A stretch of DNA of 64,000 bases. Source: Pycnopodia helianthoides. Taxonomy: Eukaryota > Echinodermata > Asteroidea > Forcipulatida > Asteriidae. The notes beneath the pieces were generated by a model, which saw only the letters and a list, made by a program, of their open reading frames with translations, was not told where the DNA came from and did no database searches. Every line of letters starts with the position of its first letter. Within the stretch, counting starts at the first letter, position 1. The DNA lies in the NCBI GenBank assembly GCA_032158295.1, contig CM063262.1:5923394-5987393 (forward strand). The letters run 5' to 3'. The position numbers were made by a program, and so were the translations under genes. Positions 1 through 11,700 of the stretch are shown here, piece after piece.

Positions 1-1204
1 ATGCACTAAGTAACACTGACAGCACTAACTAGTAACAGTACACTAACACTACAGTACGAGTAGTAGTAACACTAACACTACAGCACTAACACAGAGCACA
101 CACATGGAATTGCAACCCACCCTCCCTCGGACAGTAGAAATGCTTCGAAGAATCATGGAGGTGAGAATACAACTTTACTTTATGAATGATGATTGATTAA
201 CTCTCAGTCTCAATCTCATTTCAGTCATTGTCAGTTTCGGTGTCACGAATACCGCGATTATTTTATTTTTAATGAAACTCTAAATACATCTGGAACTTAC
301 TTGACGGTAAAGAGCTCGATCAACGTGACAGACGGTACGATAAGATCTTCTTTTGAAAGTCAACTTAGCCTGCCGGATCCATTTGCCATTCCACCACCAC
401 CAGGCACCAAAACTACGACGTTTCCAAATAAACAAAATTTGCGTTTGTATCGATCGATCGAGCGCAACCACACTCTGCCGCATAACTAAACTTGTGCTAG
501 TCTTTGTATGATACGTCCCACAGCAATACACGTGTACATGTGTGTAAACCATATTCAAGACGTTGCTTTTTTTTTAAAGGGCGATAGACTTTTGCAAATT
601 TAGAAAAGGTTGTTTGGTTAGTAAACAGTTTCCCAGGTAGCAAAATCAGAATCATCACTTTCGGTTTCATGTTTGCATTATTAATGTGTTTACTTCCCAC
701 AAATAATTAATAGGTAAACATTATTCTTTTAAAGTATGATCGATATAAAAAGCAGATACACTACAATTTGAGGAATGTTAAATAAATTCTTCGGTAAAAT
801 AAAATGTTTAAAACAAAATAAACTATGATTGTTTCTCAATCTGGAAATGAACAGCTTGTGCGAAAGGGGTCGGGGGAGGGGGGAGGGGGCTCGTAGACAG
901 AACAGTGATTTTGGAAGTGTGCCACCTCGCGCCAAACCATGTCAGTTTTCATATTTCTGAAAAATTTGTAAACACTTGATTGCTACAAACAAATCAAAGT
1001 AAATATTTAGAGCAAAATGATTTTTTTTTTATATTTTATTTGTTTAAATACTTTTGTTAATTGTTTCTCCCTGGATGAGCGGTTTGTAAACGGGAAAGAA
1101 TAACCGACAATACCCAGTTGTATTTTCTAGACAAAGAAAGACCAGTCGGAATAATTTATTAGTTATTACTCAAATAACTGTTTTAAGTACCAATTAATAC
1201 AATC

Positions 1205-1650
1205 TACTCGGCAGTGCCCAATTTCATAAAGGTGTTAAGCAGAAGAAAAAAAACTGCTCAGCAAGTTTCTTTGCTAAGCAAAAAATGAGCGGGGCACCAG
1301 TCGCAACAATGTAAACTTAATGGAATGTTGGCTGATGGTAACCTGTTTCTGCTAAGCAATATTTTTCTGTGCTTAGCAGTGTTCAAAATATAAAAGCTAA
1401 CAGCATTATCGCCCTTTTTATGAACACATTCTCAATTAAAAAAAATTGCATCGCAGTAGAGAAAGAATGTTATTTTGGTTTTCTACCCATCCCTCTCACA
1501 TCGAGGTGCTTGCAAGTTTCTTTATTAAGCACAAATTTAGCAGGGCACCAGTCGCATTAATGTACACTGCATGGAATGTTGGCTGGTAACCTGTTACTGC
1601 AAAGCAATATTTTTCTCCGCTTGCAGGCTTCTATGAAATCGGGCCCCGGA
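1205..1650. repeat. Decayed AATTTCAT-ended MITE and tandem half-copies
   Basis: Contains CAATTTCATAAAGGTGTTAA and GGAATGTTGGCTGGTAACCTG, the latter twice. Related to the GGGCCCAATTTCAT family listed elsewhere; a further copy runs to about 1,880. Confidence 0.5.
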
Positions 1651-2057
1651 TCATAAATATATACAATTAGACAGAAAACATCCCCTGATTTAAAGAATTA
1701 CAGTTCAATTAAATTACTTTCTAGTTATTACAAAAAATACTAAACTTACAAAGATTATTTTGTACGCAGCAACTTTGCGTAGAATACAATTCGTTAAACT
1801 GGACAGCAGTGTTCAAAATATCAAAGCTACCAGCATTATTGCAACTTCTGGATGAACACATTCTCAATTTTAAAAATTGCATCGCGGAGAAGGAATGTTA
1901 GTTTGGTTTTCTACCCCTCTTGGATCACACAGATGTGTGACAAGCACTGTACCGTCACTTAACGTCACGTGCGGCTACTGCCTGCCAATCGTCTGCCATT
2001 TTGGCAGTCAAATTGCATGTGAAGATCATAGACATCAAATAAAATGTCTTTTTTATT

Positions 2058-2225
2058 CTATTAGACCCGTTACATATGATGTCACAAGCCAAAACAGCGC
2101 CCTCACTGTGAGGTCAAAGGAAGACCTATCATTGGCTGAGAGTTGCGTGCGGCGCGTACACGCGTGCACGTTTCCTTTGTTTGACCTCAGCGATGGCTGC
2201 CAATGCAAGGGGTCTATATCTATGA
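2058..2225. mobile_element. Small MITE, ATGATGTCACAAGC family
   Basis: Contains GATGTCACAAGC, AGGTCAAAGGAAGACCT and ATTGGCTGAGAG, shared with 14,167-14,305. Ends resemble ATTAGACCC and GGGTCTAT. CpG-rich centre, no ORF. Confidence 0.6.
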
Positions 2226-3516
2226 TAGAAAATATGGTGCACAACGCCTAAAACACACACTGCTCTGTCAAACACAGGGGAATCCGACTTTGAAAATGGC
2301 CAAACCAAGATTTTTAACGGGTGATCATGACATCAGATGAATTGGGTCAACACTCAGTGTTTCCCGAGAGTTGTGGAACCAAACTAACAATAAAATTGAT
2401 ATACATCAGAATATGATGTTTCGTTATTCCTAAAACATTACTAGAAAAATACTTCTCATTCTCAACTCTTACATTTACATGCATGAAAAAACAAAAGCAC
2501 CAAAGTATAACCACAAAAATGTTGGGCTGCGACATTCGCAGCTCTTGGTCACGTCCAAAGAATTTTCATGGGGAACTGGAGCAAGCATGCCTTTTGCTGG
2601 AATGTGAAATATGCATGGGTACCATTTCAGCAAGCAAATATCATTGATAGCAATGGTCATTGTCTGCAGTGGTCTGCTGTCACATCAAACGAGTTGCTTA
2701 CTGAAATGGCCCCCCCCCCCCCCCCCCCCCCGTATATAAAATCTTACCAATTGAAACATTGGAAAATAACGTTAAAGCCCGGTTCATACTTCAAGGGAAT
2801 GTGAAGCGACTTTCGTCGTCACAGCTCTGTTTTTGCTGCGAATGTTTTCGCAGGAGCTAAGCACATCTCAACTGATGCAAACTGTGTCAACATTCGCTTC
2901 GCATTCGCAGGAAGTATGAACCGGGCTTTAGACAATACCAATCCTCAAGAGAAATCCCGTCCGAAAGACTGAGAAAAGTCGAGAAATTAACATTTAAAAA
3001 AAACACTCGAATTTTGAGTGTAAAAGCTTGGACCAATATCCAGAAAAGCTAATTAAAAACAAGTGCGACAAACTTGTCCTCAACTTCTTATTCCTATTTC
3101 ATTATACACATTATGAAAATCTACAACACCCCCCGAGAAAACGTCACCACCTTTTAGTTTGAAGTAATAAACCACAAGGTTTAAAACTGACTCAGTAAAC
3201 GGTGGATTGAACACAGAAAATGTAACTAGAGCGGGTTTTGAACCTGTGACCTTCAGATTAAGAGTTAATGAACTGACGGTGTTAATAAACAGCATACACT
3301 TTCAGTTTTCACACTTGATTATCAAAAGACTGAGTAAAAATATATCAACAATTGCAAAATATTCTCAATTTGTTTTTTTACAATTAACTTCTGCTACGTT
3401 GGATGATTAGTAAAAAAGATACTACGGTGCTCCAGAAGTGACATGCACTACTCCAAGATAGTTTATCTCCCTCAGTCTACTTATTTTGTTGTTAACCTTC
3501 ACAACTAGTGAAAGGC

Positions 3517-3706
3517 CCGATTTCAAAGAGCTACTTAACCATAAAAAACAGCTAAGCATAAAATGCTCACCAAGAAAGGGTTACCAGCCAAAATACCCTA
3601 TATCAAATGTACCATCTGTGGCTGGTTTCCTGCTAATTGGTGCTTAGCCTAAATGAATTAAGCAATATTTTCTGCTTAAGCAGCTCTATATGGAAGTAGG
3701 CCCTGA
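3517..3706. mobile_element. MITE, GGGCCCAATTTCAT family (diverged)
   Basis: Starts GGCCCGATTTCAAAGAGCTA and ends in the inverted form AGCAGCTCTATATGGAAGTA. Interior has CTAAGCA/TGCTTAG motifs typical of the family. Confidence 0.65.
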
Positions 3707-3780
3707 TAACAAGATGATTTACCTTGCAAACAAATCAGCTTTTTTTTTATGGAATAAGTCTAATTGCCGTAATTTTTTTA

Positions 3781-4345
3781 TCTCGCAAAGATGACTGGCT
3801 GAACCTAAATGTCAACTTAACAAGAAAACTTATCTGGCTGGCCGAGAGGACTTACTGAAGCTAAGAAATTGACTCGTCGTGACACTAGGTCTTAATAAAC
3901 CTAAGAAGTCAAATTGCCACAATAGTTTCTCTCGCTCAAGACAACTTTACTGAACCAAAGAAGTTGACTTGCCCTGTTTAAAATACCTCGCAAAGACGAC
4001 TTACTAAACCTAGTCACCTCACCCCATTAACTTATCTTGCCTGCCAAGACGACTTACTGAATCTAAGATGTCAACTTACAGTAGTAACTTATCAAGGTGA
4101 ATTACTGAACCAAGAGAAGTCAACTTGCAATTGGTATCTTACCAAGGTGAATTAGTGAACTTAAGAAGTCGACTTGCCGTGTTGATTGAACTCACTCAAG
4201 ATGACTCACCGTACCCAAAGACGCCATCTTGCCGCGGTAGTTCATCACGCTCGAGGCTACAAGTTTAATCTCGCCAAGATGACGTACTGAAACTAAGAAT
4301 GTCGACTTGCCAAGTTAGTTTATCTCGCTCAAAAATGACTTACTA
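3781..4345 (+). repeat. Degenerate ~55-60 bp tandem repeats
   Basis: About ten diverged units built on AAGACGACTTACTGAACCTA and GTCAACTTGCC. No coding potential seen. Confidence 0.75.
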
Positions 4346-4790
4346 AACCTAAGATGCCAAATTGCAATTTTAATTTTGTACCGCTAAAACGATTCACTGA
4401 AACTAAAGAAGAGGCTCTAATAACCTTATTTTCGTTAAAGGGTGTGTATAACATTGGTAAGGTTGAAAATATAAATGTTCACAGATTCGCACATAACTTA
4501 CATGGTATAAAGATGGTCATGTTGGGAAAACTTCCCTTGAAATAGTTTTGCTTGAAATGCTATAGTTTTTAGGAAATGAGTAAAAAAAATTGTGTTTATC
4601 ACAGGCGTCACGGTGATAAAATCAGATGTTTGAAAACAGTGAAAATATAAAAGAGGTTTTTTTTCACTATTTTCTCGTGACTCTGATGACCGATTGAGCT
4701 TAATCTGTCGTATGTTTGTTGTTTTATGTATATGTTGGGTCACATACTGTGCACACTGATCTTCGACAATTACTAATGTTGTACATGTGC

Positions 4791-5168
4791 TTTAAAGGAA
4801 CATTACAGAATTGGTAATTGTAAAATATACTTTTGATCACAGATTTACATAAAACTTACACGGTCTAATGATGATGATAGTAGAAAACATCCCTAGAAAT
4901 ATTTCTGTCTGAAATGCCATATTTGATGAGAAATAAATCAAACTAATTTCCGATTGGAGTTTATCGCTCATGAGCGTTTTATTCATGCATTGTATAACAC
5001 ATGCAAATTTGTAAACGGTTTTGCACTATTTTCTCGTGACCCAGATGGCCGATCGATCTCAAACTTCTACAGGTTTGTCAGTTTATGTATATGGTGGATT
5101 ACATAAAGTGATTACACTGCCAGCAACTGTTTTGTTGGCAAAAACCAATTCTGTAACATTCCTTTAAA
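4791..5168. mobile_element. MITE family B (GGAACATTACAGAATTGG ends)
   Basis: Terminal inverted repeats TTTAAAGGAACATTACAGAA and its complement at the right end. Interior carries TTTATCGCTCATGAGCG and TTTCTCGTGACC. Five copies in this window. Confidence 0.85.
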
Positions 5169-5556
5169 TGCAAAGTATACCTTTGGTTTTTTGGAACCGT
5201 TTCGATTGTTTTAATCCTATATAAATGTAGATATGTACAATAAAAACTAACCTGTGAAAATTTCGTTTCAAAAGGGGGATGCGTTTTTGAGATATCGCCG
5301 CAAATCTGAACCTGTTATGTCCACGCAGGAAGAATAATCGGCAATTGGAATACACAATCTAAGAAAAATTTCTCAGATTGGAAAGTTTTTGAATCCCCTT
5401 TTCCCAAAACCACATTCTTTAGAAGGGAATCGTTTCTCAAAATGTTATATATACTATCAACAGCTGCGGTGCTCGTTATCGAGTAAGTTTTTATGGTCAT
5501 TTATTTTTTGGAGTGATTACCAAAGGTGTACCCCTCCGTTAAAGTCATCTTGACGA
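5165..5556. mobile_element. MITE family E (ACCTTTGGTTTTTGG end)
   Basis: Shares TATACCTTTGGTTTTTTGGA, ATGTCCACGCAGGAAGAATA and GTTTCTCAAAATG with copies at 21.6, 22.4 and 23.3 kb. Overlaps the presumed 3' UTR of the GLB1L2-like gene. Confidence 0.75.
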
Positions 5557-5622
5557 GGTAAATTGAACTAACAATCTCAAGGTTGCGAGATCGTTGTGTA
5601 GATCAATTCAGATCATTCTTCA

Positions 5623-5730
5623 TCATGCTGGGATATCTTCATCGTTCGTTACGTGAACTACTTCACCCAAGTTGTGCTTGTCCGTGAGGGTGATTTTGTA
5701 GCTGGCATGGTGAAGCTCGAAAATGATAAT
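5623..5730 (-). CDS. GLB1L2: GLB1L2-like exon 19 (last) and stop
   Basis: 35 codons plus [23 protein letters not shown] then [15 protein letters not shown]. It continues LKNGQNE in phase 0 as in the family's NQVIVFE ending. The acceptor is TTTTCAG. A minus-strand AATAAA at 5,500-5,505 is a possible poly(A) signal. Confidence 0.9.
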   Translation of the reverse strand: MIIFELHHASYKITLTDKHNLGEVVHVTNDEDIPA

Positions 5731-8700
5731 CTGAAAATATATATACGAGAAAATGAGATCATAGTGATATATATATACATTGACAAAATAGTGAAAACCA
5801 CCAACAATTGGGCTGGATAACTCAGTATAAACAATAATATTAAAAATATACCGCAATGCATCTTGGGAAACCCGAGTACAGTTAACAAATAAATCAAGCT
5901 GCCAAGATGGACGCCATGCTGTAGTTTACATGTAACTATGCCAGGTTTTATAGTTGTGTACCGCATTGCTTCAAAATGGGCATGCCATGATGGTTGTCGG
6001 TGCTGCTTGGACTTGGATTTCTACCCAGAATGCTTTGAGCGCTGATCATGGGATATGCATATGGTCTATTGTCTGGTGTGGATGAATTTGTGTCTATTTT
6101 GTGTTTAATTCGAAGAAAAAAATTGAAATGAAAAGGATCTAATGCGTTTGTAGGGTGTCATGGCCGAGTGATTTAGAGCATCGGATTCAAGTTCTGGTGG
6201 TCGAGTCATCGAGGTGTGGGTTCGAATCGTGGAGTGTCGTGGCCGAGCGGTTAAGAGCACCAAGCTCTGGTGTTTCTGTTCAGCAGAGTGTGGGTTCGAA
6301 TCCCGGTCGTGACACCTGTGTCCCTGAGCAAGACACTTTACTATAATTGCTTCTCTCCACCCAGGGGTAAATGGGTACCTGTGAGGGCAGAGATGGTTCT
6401 TGTGATTGATTTAGCTTAGTGCGCTAGATATTTGGCAGCACAGGCTGTATACTCCCCAGGGAGCTGAGATGGTTTAGGGAATGAAATGGACCAGTGATCA
6501 GGGTACTAATGTTTTGAGACATGGTGTATAAAGCGCTATATAAAAACAGAACATTAATCCTGGTCATGACACTTGTGTCCGTGAGCAAGATGCTTTGCTA
6601 TAATTGCTTCTCTCAACCCAGCAGTATAAATGGGTACCTGCGAGAGTAGAGGTTAATATTGTGTATGAAAAAGCCTTCAGAGCGCCACGGCAGCCCAGGG
6701 CTGTATACTCCCCAGGGAGCTGAGAATGATTACAGGAATGCTATTGGCCCAATGACCAGGGGCACTAATGTAAAGCGCATTAATACGTTATTGTGAAATG
6801 CGAACTAGTTATTATTATTTTATTATTATATTATTATTCCGTTCGTGCATTGTCACAGAATATAATCGCTCGGTGAATTCTGGCTTTTGTATTTCACTCG
6901 GATTTCTGCCACAATGCCCTCAAAAGCGTCCGATATTTGTTTATAATTGGTATAATATTTTCTTGAAAGTCTTACCTCATTTTGTCCATTTTTTAGAAGG
7001 GGTCCGGGCAAATAGTACCTCGTGGTCGGACCAACGTTCCAGTAACGGCCGAGATTGAAGCCGTTGATGAAAATAACTCCTTTTTCCCATCCCTGCAGAA
7101 AAAGTAAACAAAAACAACAACAAAACACTGATTACAGCAGAAGATGGGGCCTAGACTTGTCCCTAGTCCTTCACTCTGCACGCCCAGCTAATGGGATTGT
7201 GACTGATCATGGAATGTGGCCCACAGTCAGAGTATGCCATGAGATTACAGGGGGTTACTTCAGGGGAGGTGTAGGAAACATAACACTACCACCTCATATG
7301 GAAACCCTTCCCTAGGAGTGGCTCAAATTGAGGTAAGTACACTAACATTTTCAATAAAAACACAAACAAATGTATTAAAAAAACTTCAACTTTATCGACT
7401 AACTGATTTTTGAGTGATTTACTGGAGTTTCTTGACATCATTTACCGTCATATCCACAAATGTGTCTTTAGGTGTCTTGTCTTTAATGTCTAGCACCCCT
7501 TTGTAGAGCGCCGGTCTCTTCACATCGGCTGCAAACTCCTTCCATTTAGACGAAGAAGACACACTGAGAAGGAGAGAAAAAGATTAAGAAGGATTTAATG
7601 AAAACTGCAGGGCGATTGAAGTGTGTTGTCTTAGCCCTCCTACCCTAACCTTTTTAAATGTGCTTTTTGTTAACTCACTTTTTTAAACCACTAAGTACTT
7701 TTGCCAGGTTTTTGAATTAGTGCTTATCCTAACTGTTTTTACTTATTTGATTTGTTACTGTACTGATTCTGCCTTTAATTACCTTAGGTTTTATAACTGT
7801 ATGGATTTTAATGTTTTTATAAATTTGTTAAGCGCCCAGGAGCATGTTTCATGGATGGACGCTAGATAAATTGTCATTATTATTATTATTTCCTCTGCAT
7901 GATACGGAGCTCTGGAATTCTTGAGATGATTTACTGCAGAATGATAAAATCCCGAGAAGATTTATCACGGGATGACAAAATCCTGTCTTCCCAACATATT
8001 TTAGTCTTAGAAGTGGACATCATGAAAGTAAAGACCGTTGACTTCCTGAGATAAATTAACCCTTACAGTGCCAGCCTTGGTTTAGTAATTCTGTATCCAC
8101 AGGCCGGCCATTTAAAAAAAATAAATAAACAATTTATGTCGAGTAGTAGAACGTAACGGAACGTTGGCGGCCTGTGGATGGAGATTCAGTACGACGTTTC
8201 AGAACGTTGGCGGCACTCGAAGGGTTCCGTGCCGGTCGTGTTTTGGCATTTCTTTATCCAGAGGGCAATTATATATTTTTGGGGGTCGAGTAGTAGAACG
8301 TATGGGAACGTTGGCGGCCTGTGGATGGATACTCAGTTTGACGTTTCAGAATGTTGGCGGCACTCGAAGGGTTAATCTTGGGCCGTTGTCATCTTGCGTT
8401 TATGTCATCATCCTGCAGTAAATGATCTCAGGATCTCAACAAGTTGGATGGCACGCTCTGAAGTGCCTTACATATTGCAGGCTGGCATAGTTTAATCTAT
8501 CATTCAAGATCACAGCGGATGATAGTGAATGGTCGACAGTAGGAGGGTTGACTGTGTACTGTGTAGATGCATTCACCACATAACATATTGTAAGCTGGCA
8601 TAGTTTATCTATTCATTCAAGATCACGGCAGATGATATTGAATGGTCAGGCAGTAGGAGGGTTGACTGTGACTGTAGAAGCATTCACCACATATCTTTAT

Positions 8701-11700
8701 TGTAAGATCGCATAGTTTATCTATCATTCAAAATCACAGCGAATGATACTGAATGGTCAGAGAGTAAGAGGGTTGACTGTGTACTGTGAGTAGATTCCTT
8801 CACCACGTAATATCATTATTATTATTTATCCATCATTCAAAATCACGGCAGATGATATTGAATGGTCAGGCAGTCGGAGGGTTGACTGTGACTGTAGATG
8901 CATTCACCACAAATCTTTATTGTAAGATCGCATAGTTTATCTATCATTCAAAATCACAGCAAATGATACTGAATGGTCAGAGAGTAAGAGGGTTGACTGT
9001 GTACTATGTAGATGCATTCACCACATATCATTATTGTAAGATGGCATAGTTTATAATCCATCATTCAAGATCACAGCGAATGATACTGAATGGTCAGAGA
9101 GTAAGAGGGTTGACTGTGTACTGTGAGTAGATTCCTTCACCACGTAATATCATTATTGTGAGCTGGCATAGTTTATCCATCATTCAAAATCACGACAGAT
9201 GATATTTAATGGTCAGACAGTAGGAGGGTTGACTATGTACTATGTAGATGCATTTACCACATTATATCATTATTATAAGCTTGCATAGTTTATCCATCAT
9301 TCAAAATCACGACAGATGATATTTAATGGTAAGACAGTGGGAGGGTTGACTATGTACTATGTAGATGCATTCACCACATTATACCATTATTGTAAGCTTG
9401 CATAGTTTATCCATCATTCAAAATCACAGTGAATGATACTGAATGGTCAGAGAGTAAGAGGGTTGACTGTGTACTATGTAGATGCATTCACCACATATCA
9501 TTATTGTAAGCTTGCATAGTTTATCCATCATTCAAAATCACGACAGATGATATTTAATGGTCAGACAGTAGGAGGGTTGACTATGTACTATGTAGATGCA
9601 TTCACCACATTATATCATTATTGTAAGCTTACATAGTTTATCCATCATTCAAAATCACGACAGATGATATTAAATGGTCAGACAGTAGGAGGGTTGACTA
9701 TGTACTATGTAGATGCATTCACCACATTATATCATTATTGTAAGCTTACATAGTTTATCCATCATTCAAAATCACAACAGATGATATTTAATGGTCAGAC
9801 AGTAGGAGGGTTGACTATGTACTATGTAGATGCATTCACCACATTATATCATTATTGTAAGCTTACATAGTTTATCCATCATTCAAAATCACGACAGATG
9901 ATATTTAATGGTCAGACAGTAGGAGGGTTGACTATGTACTATGTAGATGCATTCACCACATTATATCATTATTGTAAGCTTACATAGTTTATCCATCATT
10001 CAAAATCACAACAGATGATATTTAATGGTCAGACAGTAGGAGGGCTGACTATGTACTATGTAGATGCATTCACCACATTATATCATTATTGTAAGCTGGC
10101 ATAGTTTATCCATCATTCAAAACCACGGCAGATGATATTGAATGGTCAGACAGTAGGAGGGCTGACTGTAATCAAAGCGTAACAAGGGGCATTTCTACAA
10201 AATATACTTACGCCTCTAAAAAGGCCTTTTTGAATTCAAACGGAAACATGTCCCAGTTTTTCTGCGGCTTGCCATCCACTTGCACTCCTCCTAGTATTCC
10301 TGTTACGAAGAAAGACAAAAAACTTGTAGAAACACTTATTCTTTAATACCGATAAGTTGTTTTTAAATCAGTTGAAAACTCTTTTAAAAATTCTGGGTTT
10401 TAAATTTTTTTTTATGAGATATCGCCTAACGCACAAGGCCAGACGGCCACTTCAAGGTGAGGGCTTCACTTAACTAATAATTTGACTAATTTAATCGGAA
10501 TCGGCCCGGTTCACTTCTAGGTTCAAGTTCCCGTCTTTCAAAGAAGTGGGTGGAGCACATTTTGTGTGAAAACTTTCATGTAGACTGTTCGATAGCTGTG
10601 TAAATCTGTTTTATCTTCAGAAAAATCTGGACAGACAGAGGCATGGTTGAAAAGAATAAAAACTTGAAGTATCAAAAAAACAAACCTTTTCTTTCGTGGT
10701 CCAAGTTATTCCCGTAGTTAACTCGGCCCATGTTCTCAACGAAGAGCTCCAGCACGTTCTGTCCGTCTTCACCACCCTATGAAGCAGCAAGAAGTTAAAA
10801 AACAAGAAAGAACAAAAAAGTTGAATCTTGTCAAAATATTCTCTTCCAAAGAAAACCCCCCATTACAATCTGAGGACAAGAAGACCACAGACGCAAGTCT
10901 ACGATGATGATAAGGGGCAAAGAATGATATTAAGGGAATAAAAGAGTAGGTGACGAGGTCTTCACCAGCCGTTTAAAACTGGCAGGGTCGTGGCCAAGTG
11001 ACAAAGGACCGAGCCGAAGGCGAGGTTCTTTATCACACAGCCACGCCCCTGCAAGGTTAAGACCGAGTCACTACTCTTTCACTCCCATTCATCAATGACC
11101 TTTTTTCTTTAAAGCGTAATATTGTAGGAAAACCTCAACTTTTCTGTCACGTCCTCGAGCCCTGTTTCGCGAAGGATACGCATGCTACGCTCAACAGTTG
11201 TGCGTACGCGCGCGCACTAACACTATCAGATTTTAGACTGAATATCAGTATGTATTGATTGCGTTTCGCGTAAATTAGCGCCTGCGTAACCTTCGCGCAC
11301 CACAGGTTTGTTTAAACACTTCTAGCCGTGTCTATATCATGCGAGATGTCCTCTCGTCCAATCAGAATGGATAAATTGTCCCGGGTGAATGTTCGTTTTT
11401 TCACCCTTACCTCGATGTGTGATTCGAAGTAGCCTCTCCTCACCGAGAAAGCACGGACATCTTGTTGAAACATCTGCTCTGGAATTGCTGGGGTCGTGGG
11501 TTCGAATCCCACCTGAGGATTGCTTTTCCCACAGGGCTCGGGAAGCACCAAGTATTTTATTTATTTTATTTTGTTTAAGCAAGTTCGCACCAAACAAGGC
11601 TAAAAGCCACTCTTGGTAAGGGGGCTACAAGAAGAAAATATCTAAGATGAAAACAACTCGGGGAGCTGAAGGTAGCACTTGATATTCCTCTTAAAACAGT

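Larger units (their letters stand above)
1..5560. other. Left flank, no gene recognised
   Basis: AT-rich DNA. 1-110 is a degenerate ACTAACA-type simple repeat; 2,710-2,730 a C run; the rest is decayed interspersed repeats listed separately. Short ORFs such as 193-489 show no recognisable domain or splice context. Confidence 0.6.

Noticed and set aside
193..489. 98-codon plus-strand ORF near the left edge
   Set aside because: No recognisable domain and no splice partners; an overlapping ORF on the other strand is equally good.
8164..8421. Repeated MAACGW-type ORF
   Set aside because: Translation of the doubled segment inside a TTAA-flanked MITE.
8468..10170. Regular repeat array that might look like a CRISPR
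   Set aside because: Units are 117 bp with no distinct repeat/spacer division, in an intron of an animal gene; it is a satellite.
11312..11597. Minus-strand ORF reading GGIRTHDP
   Set aside because: Known false protein from antisense translation of a tRNA-like B-box region in SINEs.
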